From: Fagopyrum homotropicum
Taxonomy: Eukaryota > Streptophyta > Magnoliopsida > Caryophyllales > Polygonaceae
Reading direction: 5' to 3'
Length of the DNA: 64,000 bases
Assembly (NCBI GenBank): GCA_033239125.1
Contig: BSWB01000005.1
Location: 20,575,447-20,639,446, forward strand
Positions 44,891-56,699 of the stretch are shown in pieces. The position numbers were made by a program, and so were the translations under genes. How positions within the stretch are numbered: position 1 is the first letter of the stretch; each line of letters opens with the position of its first letter. A model generated the notes under the pieces. It was not told where the DNA came from, ran no database searches, and saw only the letters and a program-made list of their open reading frames with translations.

Positions 44891-47310
44891 CAGGACAAGG
44901 CGTTGCCTTTACAATTTGCCTCTCGGAATAAGATGATTCAAGGTGGACGACGAATGTTTTAGTAGTTTTTATGGAGTTGATGAATAGTATCTTCATCGAC
45001 TTCCTTGATTAGTTGGTGGTGGACTTCATGGATGACATGTCGGTATACTCTCATAGTAGAGAATAATAGACCGATCGTCTAAGGACCGTTCTACAGATTT
45101 CAAGAGATAGAGGGTTGTATGCTACGCTCTCTAAGTGTAAGTCCAGTGGTAGCCTTTTTAGGCCATGTTGTCTCCGCCAGTGGGATCATGGTTGACCTGG
45201 CAAGAATTAAGTATGTTGTAACATGGGAAATATTGATGAACATTAAGGAATACGTAGTTTTCTCGGCTCAACCGATTGCTACCAATGCTTTGAGTAAGGA
45301 TTTTATATGATTACGTATTCATTTGCGAGTCTTTTGGGAAGACCACCATAAATATGTGATGAAAGCAGTGTGTCTATGTTTTGAAGAGTTGAGGAGGCAT
45401 TTGACCTCTGCTTCCATTTTGTTGTAGTTAGAAGATTTTTGGGATCCCGTGATTTACGGTGATACATCCCAGCTAAGTCTGAGATGTGTATTACTACAAA
45501 GCAGTAGGGTTATTGATATGTGTGTTTACAGTTGAGAACGTATGATGAGAACTACCCGACTCACGATTTAGAGTTAGTAGTGGTAGTTCAAGCCTTTAAG
45601 TTTTGAAGAGCGTACCGGTGTGATCTTCATGTCAGATTTCTATAGATCATAGAAATCTGAAGTATATTTTATGCAACAGGGGTTGAATAACCGCCAGTGT
45701 TAAGAGCTTAAGTTGATCAAGACTTTGACTTGAAGATTCCATATCATTCAGAGAAGTTGAATGTTATCGCCAATAACTTGAATGGAAAGACGCTCCAAGA
45801 GAAGATGATTGTGAGACTAATAGTTCAGCCTCACCTTCAGAGAGATCTAGCTTGGCTAGAGTTTGACAATCAGTTCCTTGATGAGGATACCCAGTTATAC
45901 CTCAGAGGTTCTACCTGGTCTGTTGGATGAGGTCCAACAAAAGCATGAGACTTGCCCGGCCTTGACAAGGTTTAGAGAAAGGATGTCTCGTACTGAGGCA
46001 TCATAGTTCTCCATGGGAGTAGATGGACTGATGAAGAGTCATGACCACTTTTGTGTACTTGCTGATGCAGATGGAGACAGAGAATATTACACTATACGCC
46101 TTATTCAGTACATTCAGGTACGAGTAAGATGGACCACGAGATGATACGATTATATTGTATGAAGCCGATATAACCAGATTTGTGATACAGTGTGTTACCT
46201 GTTAGCAGGTCCAGATAGAGTATTTCCGATCTAGAGATAAGTCTCACCCACTACCAGTACAGTAGTAGAATTTGGGAGGACATCTTTATGGACTTTTTTA
46301 TGGGATTGTGACCCAGTAGAAGATTTATGTTATCTGGATTGTTGGTAACAAATTAATGCAACCGGCACGTTTCATTTCTATCAGAAGGACGTGACTAGTG
46401 AATGAATTGGCTGAGGAGTACACTAGATAGATATTGAGACTCCATGGTATACCGAGAACGATCATTTTCTAATCGAGATGGATGTTTTACTTTGAGATTT
46501 TAGGCAGCAGATTCAGACTGCTTTGGGACGAGTCTGTACCTCATGACTACACTTCACCCCCTAACAGATGGTCAGTTAGAGAGGATCATCTAGATCTTAA
46601 AGATCAATTATGAGTTGTAAGTTGAATGGGAAACGTGGATGGTTATATTACCTTCCATTAATGAGTTTATTATATAACAATGAAGGACGTGCATCTTTCT
46701 GGGATGGCCCTATGAGGCAATATATACAGACATTGATGTCGTATATCCTTGTGCTAGAAGTGATCTAGCAGTAGTAGTGGAATAACACCTTACCAGATTC
46801 AGGATTTTATAGTTCAAGTAACGTTGATTAAAGGAAGAATGTTGGTTGTACAGAGTCGCCAGATATTATATGTAGACAAGAGGCGTTAACCTCTAAAGTT
46901 CAAGAGAGAGTTCATGTCCGGCTGTAAGTATCTCAGCTGCGAGACGTTAGACGTGTTAATATGGAAAGGGAACCGAGTTTCCAATATGATGGTTTATTTG
47001 AGATCGACCAGTACGGAGAAGGTAGCTTGATGTTTAGCTTTGTCTCTAAGATTAGAGGATATCCACCCAATGTTTCATATGTCTCAACTGAGGAAGTATA
47101 TACCAGACTCGAGACACCTTGTGAGTTACGATGATTTGATGGTTGAGTCCAACCACACTTTTGTTGAGCATTCGATTACATTCTTGAAATGAGATATGAA
47201 ATGCTTGTATTCGAAAGACATTCCCATATTGAGGATATGATGTGAAGAGGCTATGTGAGAGATTGAGGATAGTGTCCTAAGGAACTATCTAGAGTATATG
47301 TTGGGACAGA
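44891..47310 (+). pseudogene. Pol remnant: RT, RNase H, integrase
   Basis: No protease is recognisable. RT text includes VVDFMDDMSVYS (about 45013-45050, the catalytic Asp pair kept) and FLGHVVSASGIMVDLARIK (about 45156-45212). RNase H text includes LRTYDENYPTHDLEL (about 45535-45580) and IPYHSEKLNVIANNL (about 45737-45782). Integrase is visible as WEDIFMDF (about 46275), HPLTDGQLERII (about 46555-46590) and the tail HPMFHMSQLRKYIPDS (about 47065-47115) with HLVSYDDL. The order is right for a chromovirus of the Tekay/Del type. Stops and frame changes occur throughout. Confidence 0.85.
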
Positions 47311-47898
47311 CCCATTTGTGGGAGCACGAGTAGATCTTAGTGCTATCTTGATGAATGTTGTGCTTATGTGCTTATATGCCTTGATGTGTTATTTCATGCT
47401 AGTTGTGATGTGATTTATGATCTTATTAGATCTTGATGTGCTAGCGTGATGTAAGCTATAGCTGGAGATGATTACTTCCTCCACGTTATGATTATATTTA
47501 TAGCTGGAGATGGTTCTTTCCTCCATGCTATTTGAGTGGGATTAGGATTCAGCTGGAGATGGTTCTTTCCTCCATGCTACCTTGATGGACATAGTTCAGT
47601 GGAGATGTGATTCCTCCATGCGATATATATGTTTATGGGTTGGCTAGAGATGTGTGGGTTGGCTAGAGATGTGCCTCCTCTATGCCTTGTGATGTGGTAT
47701 GGCGAGAGACGTGATTCCTCTATGCCTTTGGGTAGCGTTATGGCCCTATTTCCTGGAGATGATGATTCCTCCATGTTTATACTTGAGGTTATAGATTGTT
47801 ATAGGTTGTGATCTTTTGAACGGAGATGTGATACCTCCGATAGAAAGAGTGAGAGTTATACCTCGGCGTATGGGTCCGAGAGAATTTGGGAATTGTTC
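47311..47898 (+). repeat. Chain of short inverted repeats between pol and 3' LTR
   Basis: About eight times between 47463 and 47840 the sequence GGAGATG or a variant is followed within about 5-10 bases by TTCCTCC or CCTCC, so each unit can form a small stem. Spacing between units is about 30-70 bases and the sequence between them varies. The region has no coding frame. Confidence 0.65.
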
Positions 47899-47929
47899 AA
47901 GTTTCGGGACGAAACTTTTTTTTAAGGGG
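47899..47929 (+). other. Hairpin and polypurine tract
   Basis: AAGTTTCG, GGA, CGAAACTT (47899-47917) is a perfect 8-bp stem, then a T run and AAGGGG (47924-47929) before the 3' LTR. The same hairpin sits at 4390-4408 in the array family. From general knowledge a hairpin like this is common before the purine tract of Tekay/Del elements. Confidence 0.85.
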
Positions 47930-47936
47930 TGTGTGA

Positions 47937-50065
47937 TGTAATAGCTAGGATTTCCGAATTCTAATTAATGTTGATTAACTTAATCGTTGATAGTAATTGA
48001 CATATAACTCGCGAAGATTTCGCAAGTGATGAGTAAGAGTCCCACCGTTATGTTCCTGGCGTAATTTTGGACATTTGGGGAAATTTTTACTTTTTCCCCG
48101 GGTAATTATTTTTACCCTCCGGTGTTATTTGAAGCATTTGGGAGCTCCAATTAATAAAAATGCAGTTGAGAGAAATGATCAGGATATCGGATATGTCCTA
48201 GGTATGAAATAACATGGAGAGGCAAAACGGCCAAAAGAGTCGCTATTTCGTTTCTTAACGGCTAAGAAAGACGGCTTATGATTACACGTTTTCCGAGGCA
48301 GTTGTGGAATAATTATCCCTACAATATTCCAGATTTAATGTTCCAATCTCGAAAAGTTTGGACAAAGAGGTTCGACCCGCCTTTGGATCGGTTAAAGGAT
48401 AATTATCGACTTTACTAAAGGATAATTATCGTCTTCACTATAAATAGCGGAAAATCCTTTATTAATTCATTTCCTTTCACGTTTCCTCGTAAAAGCTCTG
48501 ATTTCTCTCAACCTTCAAACTCTGATCTACTCTCCGTTTCTAATCCGATTTCATTTCCGTTTGAGTTTCTGGATTCCTCTCTTCATTCTCTTCATATCGG
48601 TACCGAATTTCTGCATTTCCAAGTATATGGAGGGCTGGTCGAGCATATATGTCACCAGGACGGTTCCGTCCCTCAGATTCTGATGAATCTTATGTTGTCC
48701 ATACGTAGCCTGCGTCGTTGTGATTCCGAATCTTCTTTCAGATCATCAATTGGGTTAGTAACGAACAAGTTATGAATTTATTCGTTTTCCGTACTGCTAT
48801 TTGACCTAAATTGACTTTAGGCTTGTCAAAATGGATAAATAGAAATTTCATTATGGTCGTTATATTATTCTGGTGATTATGGATAGTTTGTTTGATGAAA
48901 TCTGATGACAGGGGGTTTAGAAATTGCCTTCGGGCAAAAAGTTATTCTGGCAAAATCTAATTAATTAATTAAAGGTTAATTAATTAAATTAGGATTAGAA
49001 TTGAGATTGAGGAATGTCGATTAGATACTACCTTGAGATTTGAGGAATTGTGAGTTATGTTGAGATATTGAGGTTTAGTTGGTTGTGAGGCTTATAGATT
49101 GAGTATGATCCTTATGGATCTCTTTGGGTCTAGGTGTGACCCCTTTGATGAATAGAGGTTGATATATCTCTTTATGCCTTGTTTATAGGCCGTGTTGTCC
49201 CTCCAGTGTAGAGGTGATCGTGGTTGAGTTTGTACGAGGTTGAGGTAAGTCCGTAGGACTTACTTAGCTACCATCCCTATATTGGGTGTTTGCATGAGTG
49301 GTGTGTGCTTTTTATGTTTGCTATGATAGCATGAGTTGTCGTTTTTATCGACCTATGTTTTATTGACTGCCCCACTGTGTGGCTGTGATAACCTTTCCCT
49401 TTCATCCCGCCGTGGAGTCTGGGAGGTTCTCTGATGTCGGGCCAGACTAGTTTACAGGAAGGGCGCAATCCACTCCCATAGGGTACACGGATTGTGTGAC
49501 CGATACTCGTACAGCTGGACATTGCACTCAGAGGCGGGGATGTATCGGTCCTCGTGTCACATACTTTCATCTATCTATACATATACGGTTTTTGAGTGAA
49601 TGGTTATTATATAAAGATAATAAATGGGTAAATGTGTGATAGCATGTTGAGGTGTTTATCTTTCATGATTGTGTTTGTGCTTATGCATTACCTCATATAT
49701 GTATGGTTAGCTAACGGTTTCATACCGTGTTGTAGATGTTTACAGGTTAGGCGCTACTAGGTGATCTGGCAGGGTGACAGGCCGAGGACTCTCGTACATT
49801 AGGTGGTTGGATTGGGGTTGTTGTGTTTCCCCTTTGCGTGAGGATGATCTTTTGTGCCTCTTGTGTAAGGATGTCGTTTTATATACTCGGCTATGTTGTT
49901 GTTTACTTTGGGTTGTACAATTTATACTGTTTTATGTATTTGTTTTATATATGCCAGTGCCTAGTTGTAAGGTCCAGTGAACTTGTTGTCAGGTTAGGGT
50001 CAAGATCCATTGTGAGATCCTATCCCAATGTGACATCCCGAGTCCCGCGGATTCGGGGTGTTACA
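47937..50065 (+). repeat. 3' LTR of the Tekay-like element
   Basis: 2129 bp with the same ends as the 5' LTR. It is clearly similar but not identical to that copy, so the insertion is not fresh. Confidence 0.93.
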
Positions 50066-50070
50066 TTAAT

Positions 50071-51170
50071 ATAGTTTAATCCATTTAACCCCAATAAAGA
50101 TGATAACCCAAAACTATTTTATCAAATTAATATCGAAAATATTTTTGAGTAAATTACACAAAAAACACTTATTATGTACTCACTTATTCACTTAACCCCC
50201 TCTTATATTTTTATTTTAATTTAACTATCCCATACATATTTATAATCCGTACCTGAACTAATTAATAAGTTTTTAATGGTCCCATACAATTTGGATTGAA
50301 AACTAGATAATCTATTAGTCTGAATGAAATATCAATAATGTGTTTAATTGTTAAAGGAAGAAAAGAGTAAATAAGGGTGTTTTATGTAGTTTATCAAAAA
50401 TTTTAATGAAACAATGTATATCTAAGACTTACTCGAACCCATGCAAACCTAGTATTTCTAGTAACCCGGATTCAACCGTCAAATTGCCTGACCTAAAACC
50501 GACCCAAATCAAGATGTTAGGCAACCCGACCCTGTTTCAACCCGACTTGAACTTAACTTGGACTGACGCAAACCCAATTGACCCGCCCCAACTGACATCT
50601 CTATCCGAAGCCATTAAAAACCAAAGTAACCTAACCCGAATGACTCAAGAACTGAACTAAATTATAATGCAAGAACCAAGACTATATGATAACCCGTATC
50701 AACCCGAACAACTGATTCTTGATCCAAACCGAGCTGACGTGAAACAAACCGCTAAAAAGATAGCTTGTTTTGACTCAACCCTATTGTGACCGGCATGAAC
50801 TAGAGGCTACCCTTTAAACCGTTTCAACTCGAAAAATTGATATCCGACCCAACCCCGACTCAAAACAAACCGATTATTAACCAAGCTTGTTTTTAATGGA
50901 CCCGTTTCAACCCGAGCATTTTGTAACCCGACTCAAACCCAACCCGATGATGCCGAGCATTTTGGGTTGAAGAAAGTTAGAAAATTTTGAGAAAGTGTCA
51001 ACCTATATGAGATATTAAGTAGCTACATTTTTGAAAGATTTCATGGTACTCAAGAGCAACAAGATCAACACTGATTATATAAATAGAATCCAATTTCTCA
51101 AATTTTACTGCAAATCTTATTATTCCACACAACATCATTAATCATCAATATAAGAACACTTCCATGTTAT
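50071..51170. other. Intergenic DNA with an ACCCGA-rich tract
   Basis: No gene is seen. From about 50430 to 50960 the sequence is filled with irregular ACCCGA, AACCC and GACCC words. An 84-codon frame there (50406-50660) is a by-product of this bias. An AACACTTCCATG word is repeated at about 51155 and 51176, next to the peroxidase stop. Confidence 0.5.
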
Positions 51171-52310
51171 TCAACAACACTTCCATGTGCTCATGAGACT
51201 TTGGACCAAACCCGAGTCCATGGTTGGATCCGGTTTGCCTGTCCCGCTAAAGTTGTATAGACGGTCTTGGAAGTTGTTGCAATGGACTACTCCCACGGTG
51301 TGAGCACCTGCAATCAAGTATATGGTTGTTAACTAAAGTCCCAATATAAGTTCAAGGAGTCTATATCATTTACATTTGAAGTACAAAATCCAGAACTAGT
51401 TCACCAATCTTATAATATAATAACCTGGTTGTTACTTTTTACTCCTCGTGTCGAGAAAACACTCGTGTCTCGCATAATTATCTAACTTGAATAAATCAAT
51501 TGCGTAAGATTATAGATGGGAATTTATACCAAGAAGAACAACAAGATCATTCACGTCTAATCCAATGTTAGAGAAGTCGCTGATCGCGACTGACATGAGG
51601 GTGTTGGCACCGGGAACATTGGCAGCATCCGAGGCTTTTGAAACAAGGCTGTCTCTTCTCCCGGTCTCGACTTCATACCTATCCGCACCGGCCTAAGTCA
51701 TTCGTATATATACGTACCAAATCTCGAATTAGTACCAAAATAACTAAATTGAACATTATAAATATACAAGCCGCTACTTACTATATTGAGTGTGTCTCTA
51801 GTTGCCATGACTAAAATGTCTGCACATGATACAACACCGGGACAAACCCCTTCAACGGATTTCTTTATATCATCAATGTCATCAAATCCGTCGAGATTTA
51901 GGTTTTCCGTAGCAGTTTTCTCAGATGTAGCTCCGTCCAGCATCACCGATGCATCACATCCCTAGCAACGTAAACATAGATATAGTTATGTTTTAACCAA
52001 TATATATTAATGTGTATACTTACTATCAATGAAATGTAGGTACGTACGTAATAATATATAAGACATATATGCAATTCACGGCGATGCTCACCTTAACAAA
52101 GCAATCATGAAATGACAATCGGGTAAGATCCCCGACAAGCCCGGGATTGTTTTGCATCTTTGTTTTAACGAGGCTGAGAATGAATTGTTCGATGCTCGTG
52201 TTTCCACATTTTCCCTCGTAGAAACCCGATGCAAGTTGCCCGTTCGACTGGCCGACAAGAGCGGCCATAACGAAAACTAGGGCAACTAAACCGGTGATCT
52301 TGCAAGCCAT
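51171..52310 (-). CDS. Class III secretory peroxidase, C-terminally truncated
   Basis: Four exons on minus: 52092-52310, 51782-51961, 51530-51692 and 51171-51307, with GT...AG introns, giving 232 residues. The signal peptide is MACKITGLVALVFVMAALVG up to about residue 24, and QLASGFY starts the mature protein. RLSFHDCF (residues 64-71) holds the distal Arg and His, GCDASV binds calcium, and LLGAHTVGVVHC holds the proximal heme His. Such enzymes oxidise phenolics with hydrogen peroxide in the cell wall or vacuole. Family members have about 320 residues. Here the reading ends in WKCC-stop soon after GTGKPDP, so about 90 residues, including two Cys that normally pair with Cys kept here, are missing. 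All splice sites are clean. It is either a recently truncated pseudogene or a shortened variant. Confidence 0.88.
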
Positions 52311-52425
52311 TACGTACTAGCTAGCTAGATTGAGCTTACTTTCGATCAATTCCTTTGTAAATATCTTATCTTAATTTAGAATGTATATTTAGGATTGTTG
52401 TGATGATAAGCAAAAGAAGGTTTGG

Positions 52426-52433
52426 TATTTATA
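52426..52433 (-). promoter_or_regulatory. TATA box of the peroxidase gene
   Basis: TATAAATA on minus lies about 116 bases upstream of the ATG (52308-52310), which leaves room for a leader of roughly 85 bases. The spacing is normal for a plant gene. Confidence 0.7.
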
Positions 52434-52436
52434 GTC

Positions 52437-52795
52437 AAACAAGTGTTGAAAAGTTGCATGGCAAATTGCCCAACGTACGTACTTATTTCTACGTCCATGC
52501 ATGTTTGGTAAGACACTTTCTTTGAATCCTTCCTCTATCCTTATATTTCTACGTTGAATTTTGTTTTTAGTCATTTTTCTCTCCTAGCTATGTAATTAAT
52601 ATGTACATACGACTTTATATTTATTCAAATTTACTTTACTTATAGGATATTGAAACCAATTGACCTAATCTAAGCCATTTAACAAATTTTAAAATCATTG
52701 CATTCATTTCTGCTGATTAACGAACTAAGAATCATTACACTGATTTTGTTTACCTACAATTTTTCAGACTCCGTTAGAAATAGTTTGACAAGGTC
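52437..52795. other. Peroxidase upstream region
   Basis: This is A+T-rich sequence upstream of the TATA box. It has no gene and I recognise no specific operator. It ends at the 21-bp minisatellite. Confidence 0.4.
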
Positions 52796-52945
52796 AATGT
52801 CGGGCATGACAAGACCACTCTCGGATATGACAAGGCCAACGTCAGGCATGACAAGACCATCGTCGGGCATAAGAAGGTCAGCCTCTGGTATAACAAGGTC
52901 ATGACAAGGCCACTCTCAAACATAACAAGACCAGCGTCGGACATC
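52796..52945. repeat. 21-bp minisatellite, about seven units
   Basis: Units of the type TCGGGCATGACAAGACCACTC follow head to tail, one of them shortened. The 21-base period keeps frame, so the + strand encodes SGMTRPx heptapeptides. The frame has no other sign of being a gene. Confidence 0.8.
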
Positions 52946-52949
52946 CCTA

Positions 52950-55105
52950 CCAATATGGGTCACTCTTTCCCAACCTTGACTACAAATTTTGGTGACAAAA
53001 TATGCTTGCTAAAATTGGATCATCTATTGAAACTCCAATCCCCACAAACTCTCACTCAACTCACCAAAACCGGCTTGGCTTTGTTAAGATACTTGTGGAT
53101 ATCCCTGCCTCTAAGCCCCTTTTCGTGTTGTCCTCCTTAAAGGGCCAGTGGTGAATCCATCTCTCAAAAAGAATCACGTATAACTGGCTCCCCAACCACT
53201 GCTCTAAATGCATGGTTTTCGGAGATAAGTCCAAATCTAGCCTCTAGGCAAACCTCCCTTCTACCTCACTAAAAAATGGTCGATGTTTTGATGTTGCCCA
53301 TCGTGAACTTCTCTTACACACACTTCTCTCATCTATGGTTTCTACCATGACTCAAACTAAATCGGGAACATATATCGGGAATGAACCTTCTTACCTCATC
53401 TCTCACCCTTAAAACCTACCGAAGAGTGCCAAGACCCCACCTGTCCACTCCTTATATCAACCTCTTCCTCCTCCACCCTTCAACTCCTCACCCGCTATCT
53501 TGCTTCCTGATACCATCTCTCAAGCTCATTTTCCCCCTCCTCCCCCACCACACACCCTTGGTGTCTCCACCGTCACCATCTTTTCACTCCTTTGGCCTTG
53601 GTGGCCCATCTCTCTCACATCCCCCTTATCACCCCTCCCTCACAACACATCGTTTGACAACAACGATTGTCTAGAGACATCCCTTGATATTTTTGATGAA
53701 TTATAAGCCATGTGCTTGGAACATTTGTGGTCTCAACCACCCTAACAAACAAAAAGGAATCAAAGAGATTACCAAGAAGCACCACGTTGATATTCTTTCC
53801 ATTATTGAAACAAGGCTTAATATGAACAAGATAGAATTGCCTCTCACTTATTTCCTCATTTAAAGCACCTTTTAAACTCCTCTTACTCCTACAACTCTCG
53901 CATCTGGATTTGGTGGAACCCCTACAAGCTCCACATCACCCCCCATCAACATTACCGATCAACTAATCCACTTCCACATCTTTCTTCCTAACATTAGCCC
54001 TAATACCTCCCCCCTCTTCTTGAATGCACCTTCATCTACACCCAAAACATCCCCAATGACCGCTCTTCTCTTTGGGATTTCATTAACACCATCCATCTCC
54101 TTAACTTCTTCAACCCTTGGGCTCTCCTTGACAACTTCAATGTCACTCTTTCACCTGATGAGAAGACCGTTAACTCTTCCCCCACCGTTACCTAAGAGTC
54201 CTCAGAGCTCACCCATTACCTCAGTCTAAACAATCGCTCTGATCACCCCTATTCTGGTTGTAAATCACATGGGGGCAACATTCAAATATACATTAGAATT
54301 TGGTGCAACCTTGATAGAATTCTTACCAACCACCATTGGTGTTCTTCCTTCCCCAACTACACGGCCTTCTTTAACCAACCATATATCTTCGATCACTCTC
54401 CTTCCATAGTTTCCACCTCTAACATCACTATGAAATCCAACCCACCTTTCCGCTTCAACAATGTTTGGTCTAAGTACGAAGATTTCCCCTCCTATGTTGC
54501 TAATGCTTGGAATGTGCCAGTCCTTGGCAAACCGGTGTATAGACTTGTCCATAAACTTAAACTCCTCAAACCCCTCCTCAAAAGATACCCGAGTGCCAAT
54601 CTAGAGAACCTACACACAACCTTCGATGATTGCAAAAACCAAGTCAACAAAGCCCAATATCCCTCCGAACCCACCCCCCATGATCTTACCCTCATTGATG
54701 CTGAAAGAAGCTCAACACTACTCTTGATCTCCTTTGCACCACCACTTCCCAGCTTGCCAAAGCCAAATGGATCAACTATGGTGACCAATACAACTCTTAC
54801 TTCATCAGAAGCATCAAAGCTAGAAGATGCTCCAACAAAATTTATACCTTGAGTGACTGTAACAATGCCATCTCCCATGACCTAAACCAAATATCCACCT
54901 CTTTAATAAACCACGTCACCTCAATCCTTGGACCTAAAACCTATGCCAACCTTCACCACTATCTCACCCTTACTCTCCCATCACTCTCCCAAGAGAACAT
55001 TCAATCTCTTACCATCTCATCACGCCTGAAGAAGCCAAGGACACTATCTTTTCCATTGGTAACGACAAGTCTCTTAGCCTTTGACGGATTCAATGCTCAT
55101 TTCTT
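52950..55105 (+). pseudogene. L1-type LINE remnant: end of ORF1, endonuclease, start of RT
   Basis: YNWLPNHCSKCMVFGDKSKS (about 53180-53240) looks like the zinc-knuckle end of a plant L1 ORF1. ORF2 begins with AWNICGLNHPNKQKGIKEI (about 53708-53765) and DILSIIETRLN, the start of the apurinic-type endonuclease. It continues with SRIWIWWNPYKL, NPWALLDNFNVT (about 54110-54145), a DRILTN and DHSP block (about 54310-54410) and FRFNNVW. TPEEAKDTIF (about 55025) and DGFNAHFF (about 55085-55108) are the first part of RT. The rest of RT is cut off at about 55108, where a copia remnant begins. Many stops and frame changes are present. Confidence 0.85.
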
Positions 55106-56234
55106 CAACCCGTCCTCTTCCTAGAACGGGGGTGGTAGACTCGTTTCCCATATGCATGAGTGCTCCATCGTTAGCAATAACGTATGTCTTGAACCAACGC
55201 CGATCTTTGTAAACATGAGTTGTTGCACCCGAGTCCACCCACCATCCAAGGTCATCATCCTGCATGGACAAACATTCAAAACTCAATGACACATAATTCA
55301 AATCAGAATTTATATCAAAGTTAGAATCAAGACTCATAAGTGAGTCACCTTGGTTTGAGGGGTTTTGGCCACTTTGGCCTCCACCCTTGGATTCATTGTC
55401 CTTAACCTTGCAAACCCTCTTGAAGTGGCCACACTTGCCACACTTCCAACAAGATCCTTTTGGTTTCTTGTCAAAATTATCCTTCTTGGACTTCTTGGGC
55501 TTATTTCCCTCGTCCTTGTCTTTGTCCTTTCCTTTGAACCTCTTCCTTTTGCCCTTACCATCAACCATGTTGGCCTTGTGGGAAGTAGAAGTTTTATCCT
55601 CCTTCTTGAGTCCCCCTTCTGTGCCCTAAGGCCTTGTTCAATTTGAAGGTGAGAGCCAAGTTCCACCAATGTGAGTTCTTCCTTCTTGTCCTTTAACACA
55701 TGGTGGAAGTCCTTCCACAAAGGGGGGAGCTTATCCATTATAGACAAAACCGCAATGGCCTCATCCATATGCATGGCATGTTGAGTGAACCTCCCAAGAA
55801 TCCGGAGCAATTCATTGTATTGTTCCATTACCGGCCTTGAGTCCATCATTTTATATGAGTTAAAATCCAAGACTAAGAATTTGCGAGATAAAGCATCCTC
55901 CGCCATGTACTTAGACTCTAGTTGATCCCACATTGATGTTGATGACTCTACACTTTGGTAGACATCAAACAATGCATCATTCATGTCATTGAGAATATGA
56001 CCACGCCATATGTAGTCATCATTATCCCATTTGCTCATTCGTCGGGCAGCCTCTATCTCCTCCACCATATCATCAACCGGCTCGGCCGGTCTAGGTGTAG
56101 TGAGTACATAAGCGACTTTTAGTGTAGTCAAGAGGAAGTGCATTTTCTTTTTGCCACCTCCTAAAGTCAACACCCTCAAACTTATCCAACTTTCCAAAGC
56201 GAGAAGTCATTTCTGTCATTAACGTCTTACTCAT
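55100..56234 (-). pseudogene. Ty1/copia gag and protease start, frameshifted
   Basis: The ATG at 56232-56234 starts MSKTLMTEMTSRFGKLDKFE. A one-base shift near 56150 leads to KKMHFLLTTLKVAYVL. The UBN2-type gag then runs through WDQLESKYMAEDALSRKFLV, VMEQYNELLRIL and LPPLWKDFHHVLK. A second shift lies at a run of five G (55612-55616, C on +), after which CWKCGKCGHFKRVC (zinc knuckle) and WWVDSGATTHVYKD (protease, with its catalytic DSGA) follow. After MGNESTTPVLGRG the text changes into reversed LINE sequence. Gag packages RNA and the protease cleaves the polyprotein. Both are dead here. Confidence 0.88.
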
Positions 56235-56383
56235 TATTGATCAATCCAATCCTACAAAACCAATTAACAATAAATACACTTAGAAGATTGTTGGAGTTTC
56301 GGTGTCCACTTTTAGACCAAAGGGCCGTAGTCTCACTTATGTGAGTAGACGGTTCTCCCAATTGCCAATCAATTTAATATAAT
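56235..56383 (-). other. Copia 5' leader, left of the CACTA insertion
   Basis: Upstream DNA of the copia gag on minus, interrupted by the CACTA element at 56387 and presumably resuming at 60294. No primer binding site was recognised in it. Confidence 0.4.
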
Positions 56384-56386
56384 TAT

Positions 56387-56645
56387 CACTACAAAAAATA
56401 ATTCAATTAGCCACGCTTGTTGGCGACGGCAAGGGTTTGCCGTCGCCATTGACCTTGATTTGGCGACGGCCAAGCGACGGCAACATCAGCATGGCAGGAA
56501 AAAACAAATTATTTGCGTCGGTGGTATAAGACCGTCGCTAATAGTCATGTAATTGGCGTCGGGTAATCTTACCGTGGCTAATAAAAAGGACCATTGGCGA
56601 CGGCATTATGTCGTCGACGCCAACAACCAAGTTATTTGGCGCCGT
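56387..56645. repeat. Left subterminal repeat block of the CACTA element
   Basis: Contains about eight GGCGACGGC-like words or their complements after the inverted end. It mirrors the right block at about 59870-60293. Confidence 0.85.
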
Positions 56646-56699
56646 ATGAAAATATTGGGCTAAAAAAATTAAAAAAAATATTCTTAGAATAATTTAAAA

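Larger units (their letters stand above)
42007..50065 (+). mobile_element. Complete Tekay/Del-like LTR retrotransposon, decayed
   Basis: 8059 bp flanked by TTAAT at 42002-42006 and 50066-50070. It has a 5' LTR (42007-44110), a tRNA-iMet-type primer site (44115-44126), gag and pol remnants, a hairpin and purine tract (47899-47929) and a 3' LTR (47937-50065). Its LTRs match the solo LTR at 28272 and the remnant at 32687. Gag has lost its capsid part and pol has many stops, so it cannot move by itself. Confidence 0.95.

Noticed and set aside
50406..50660. 84-codon frame in the ACCCGA-rich tract as a gene
   Set aside because: It is low-complexity, biased by the repeated word, and has no domain or promoter.
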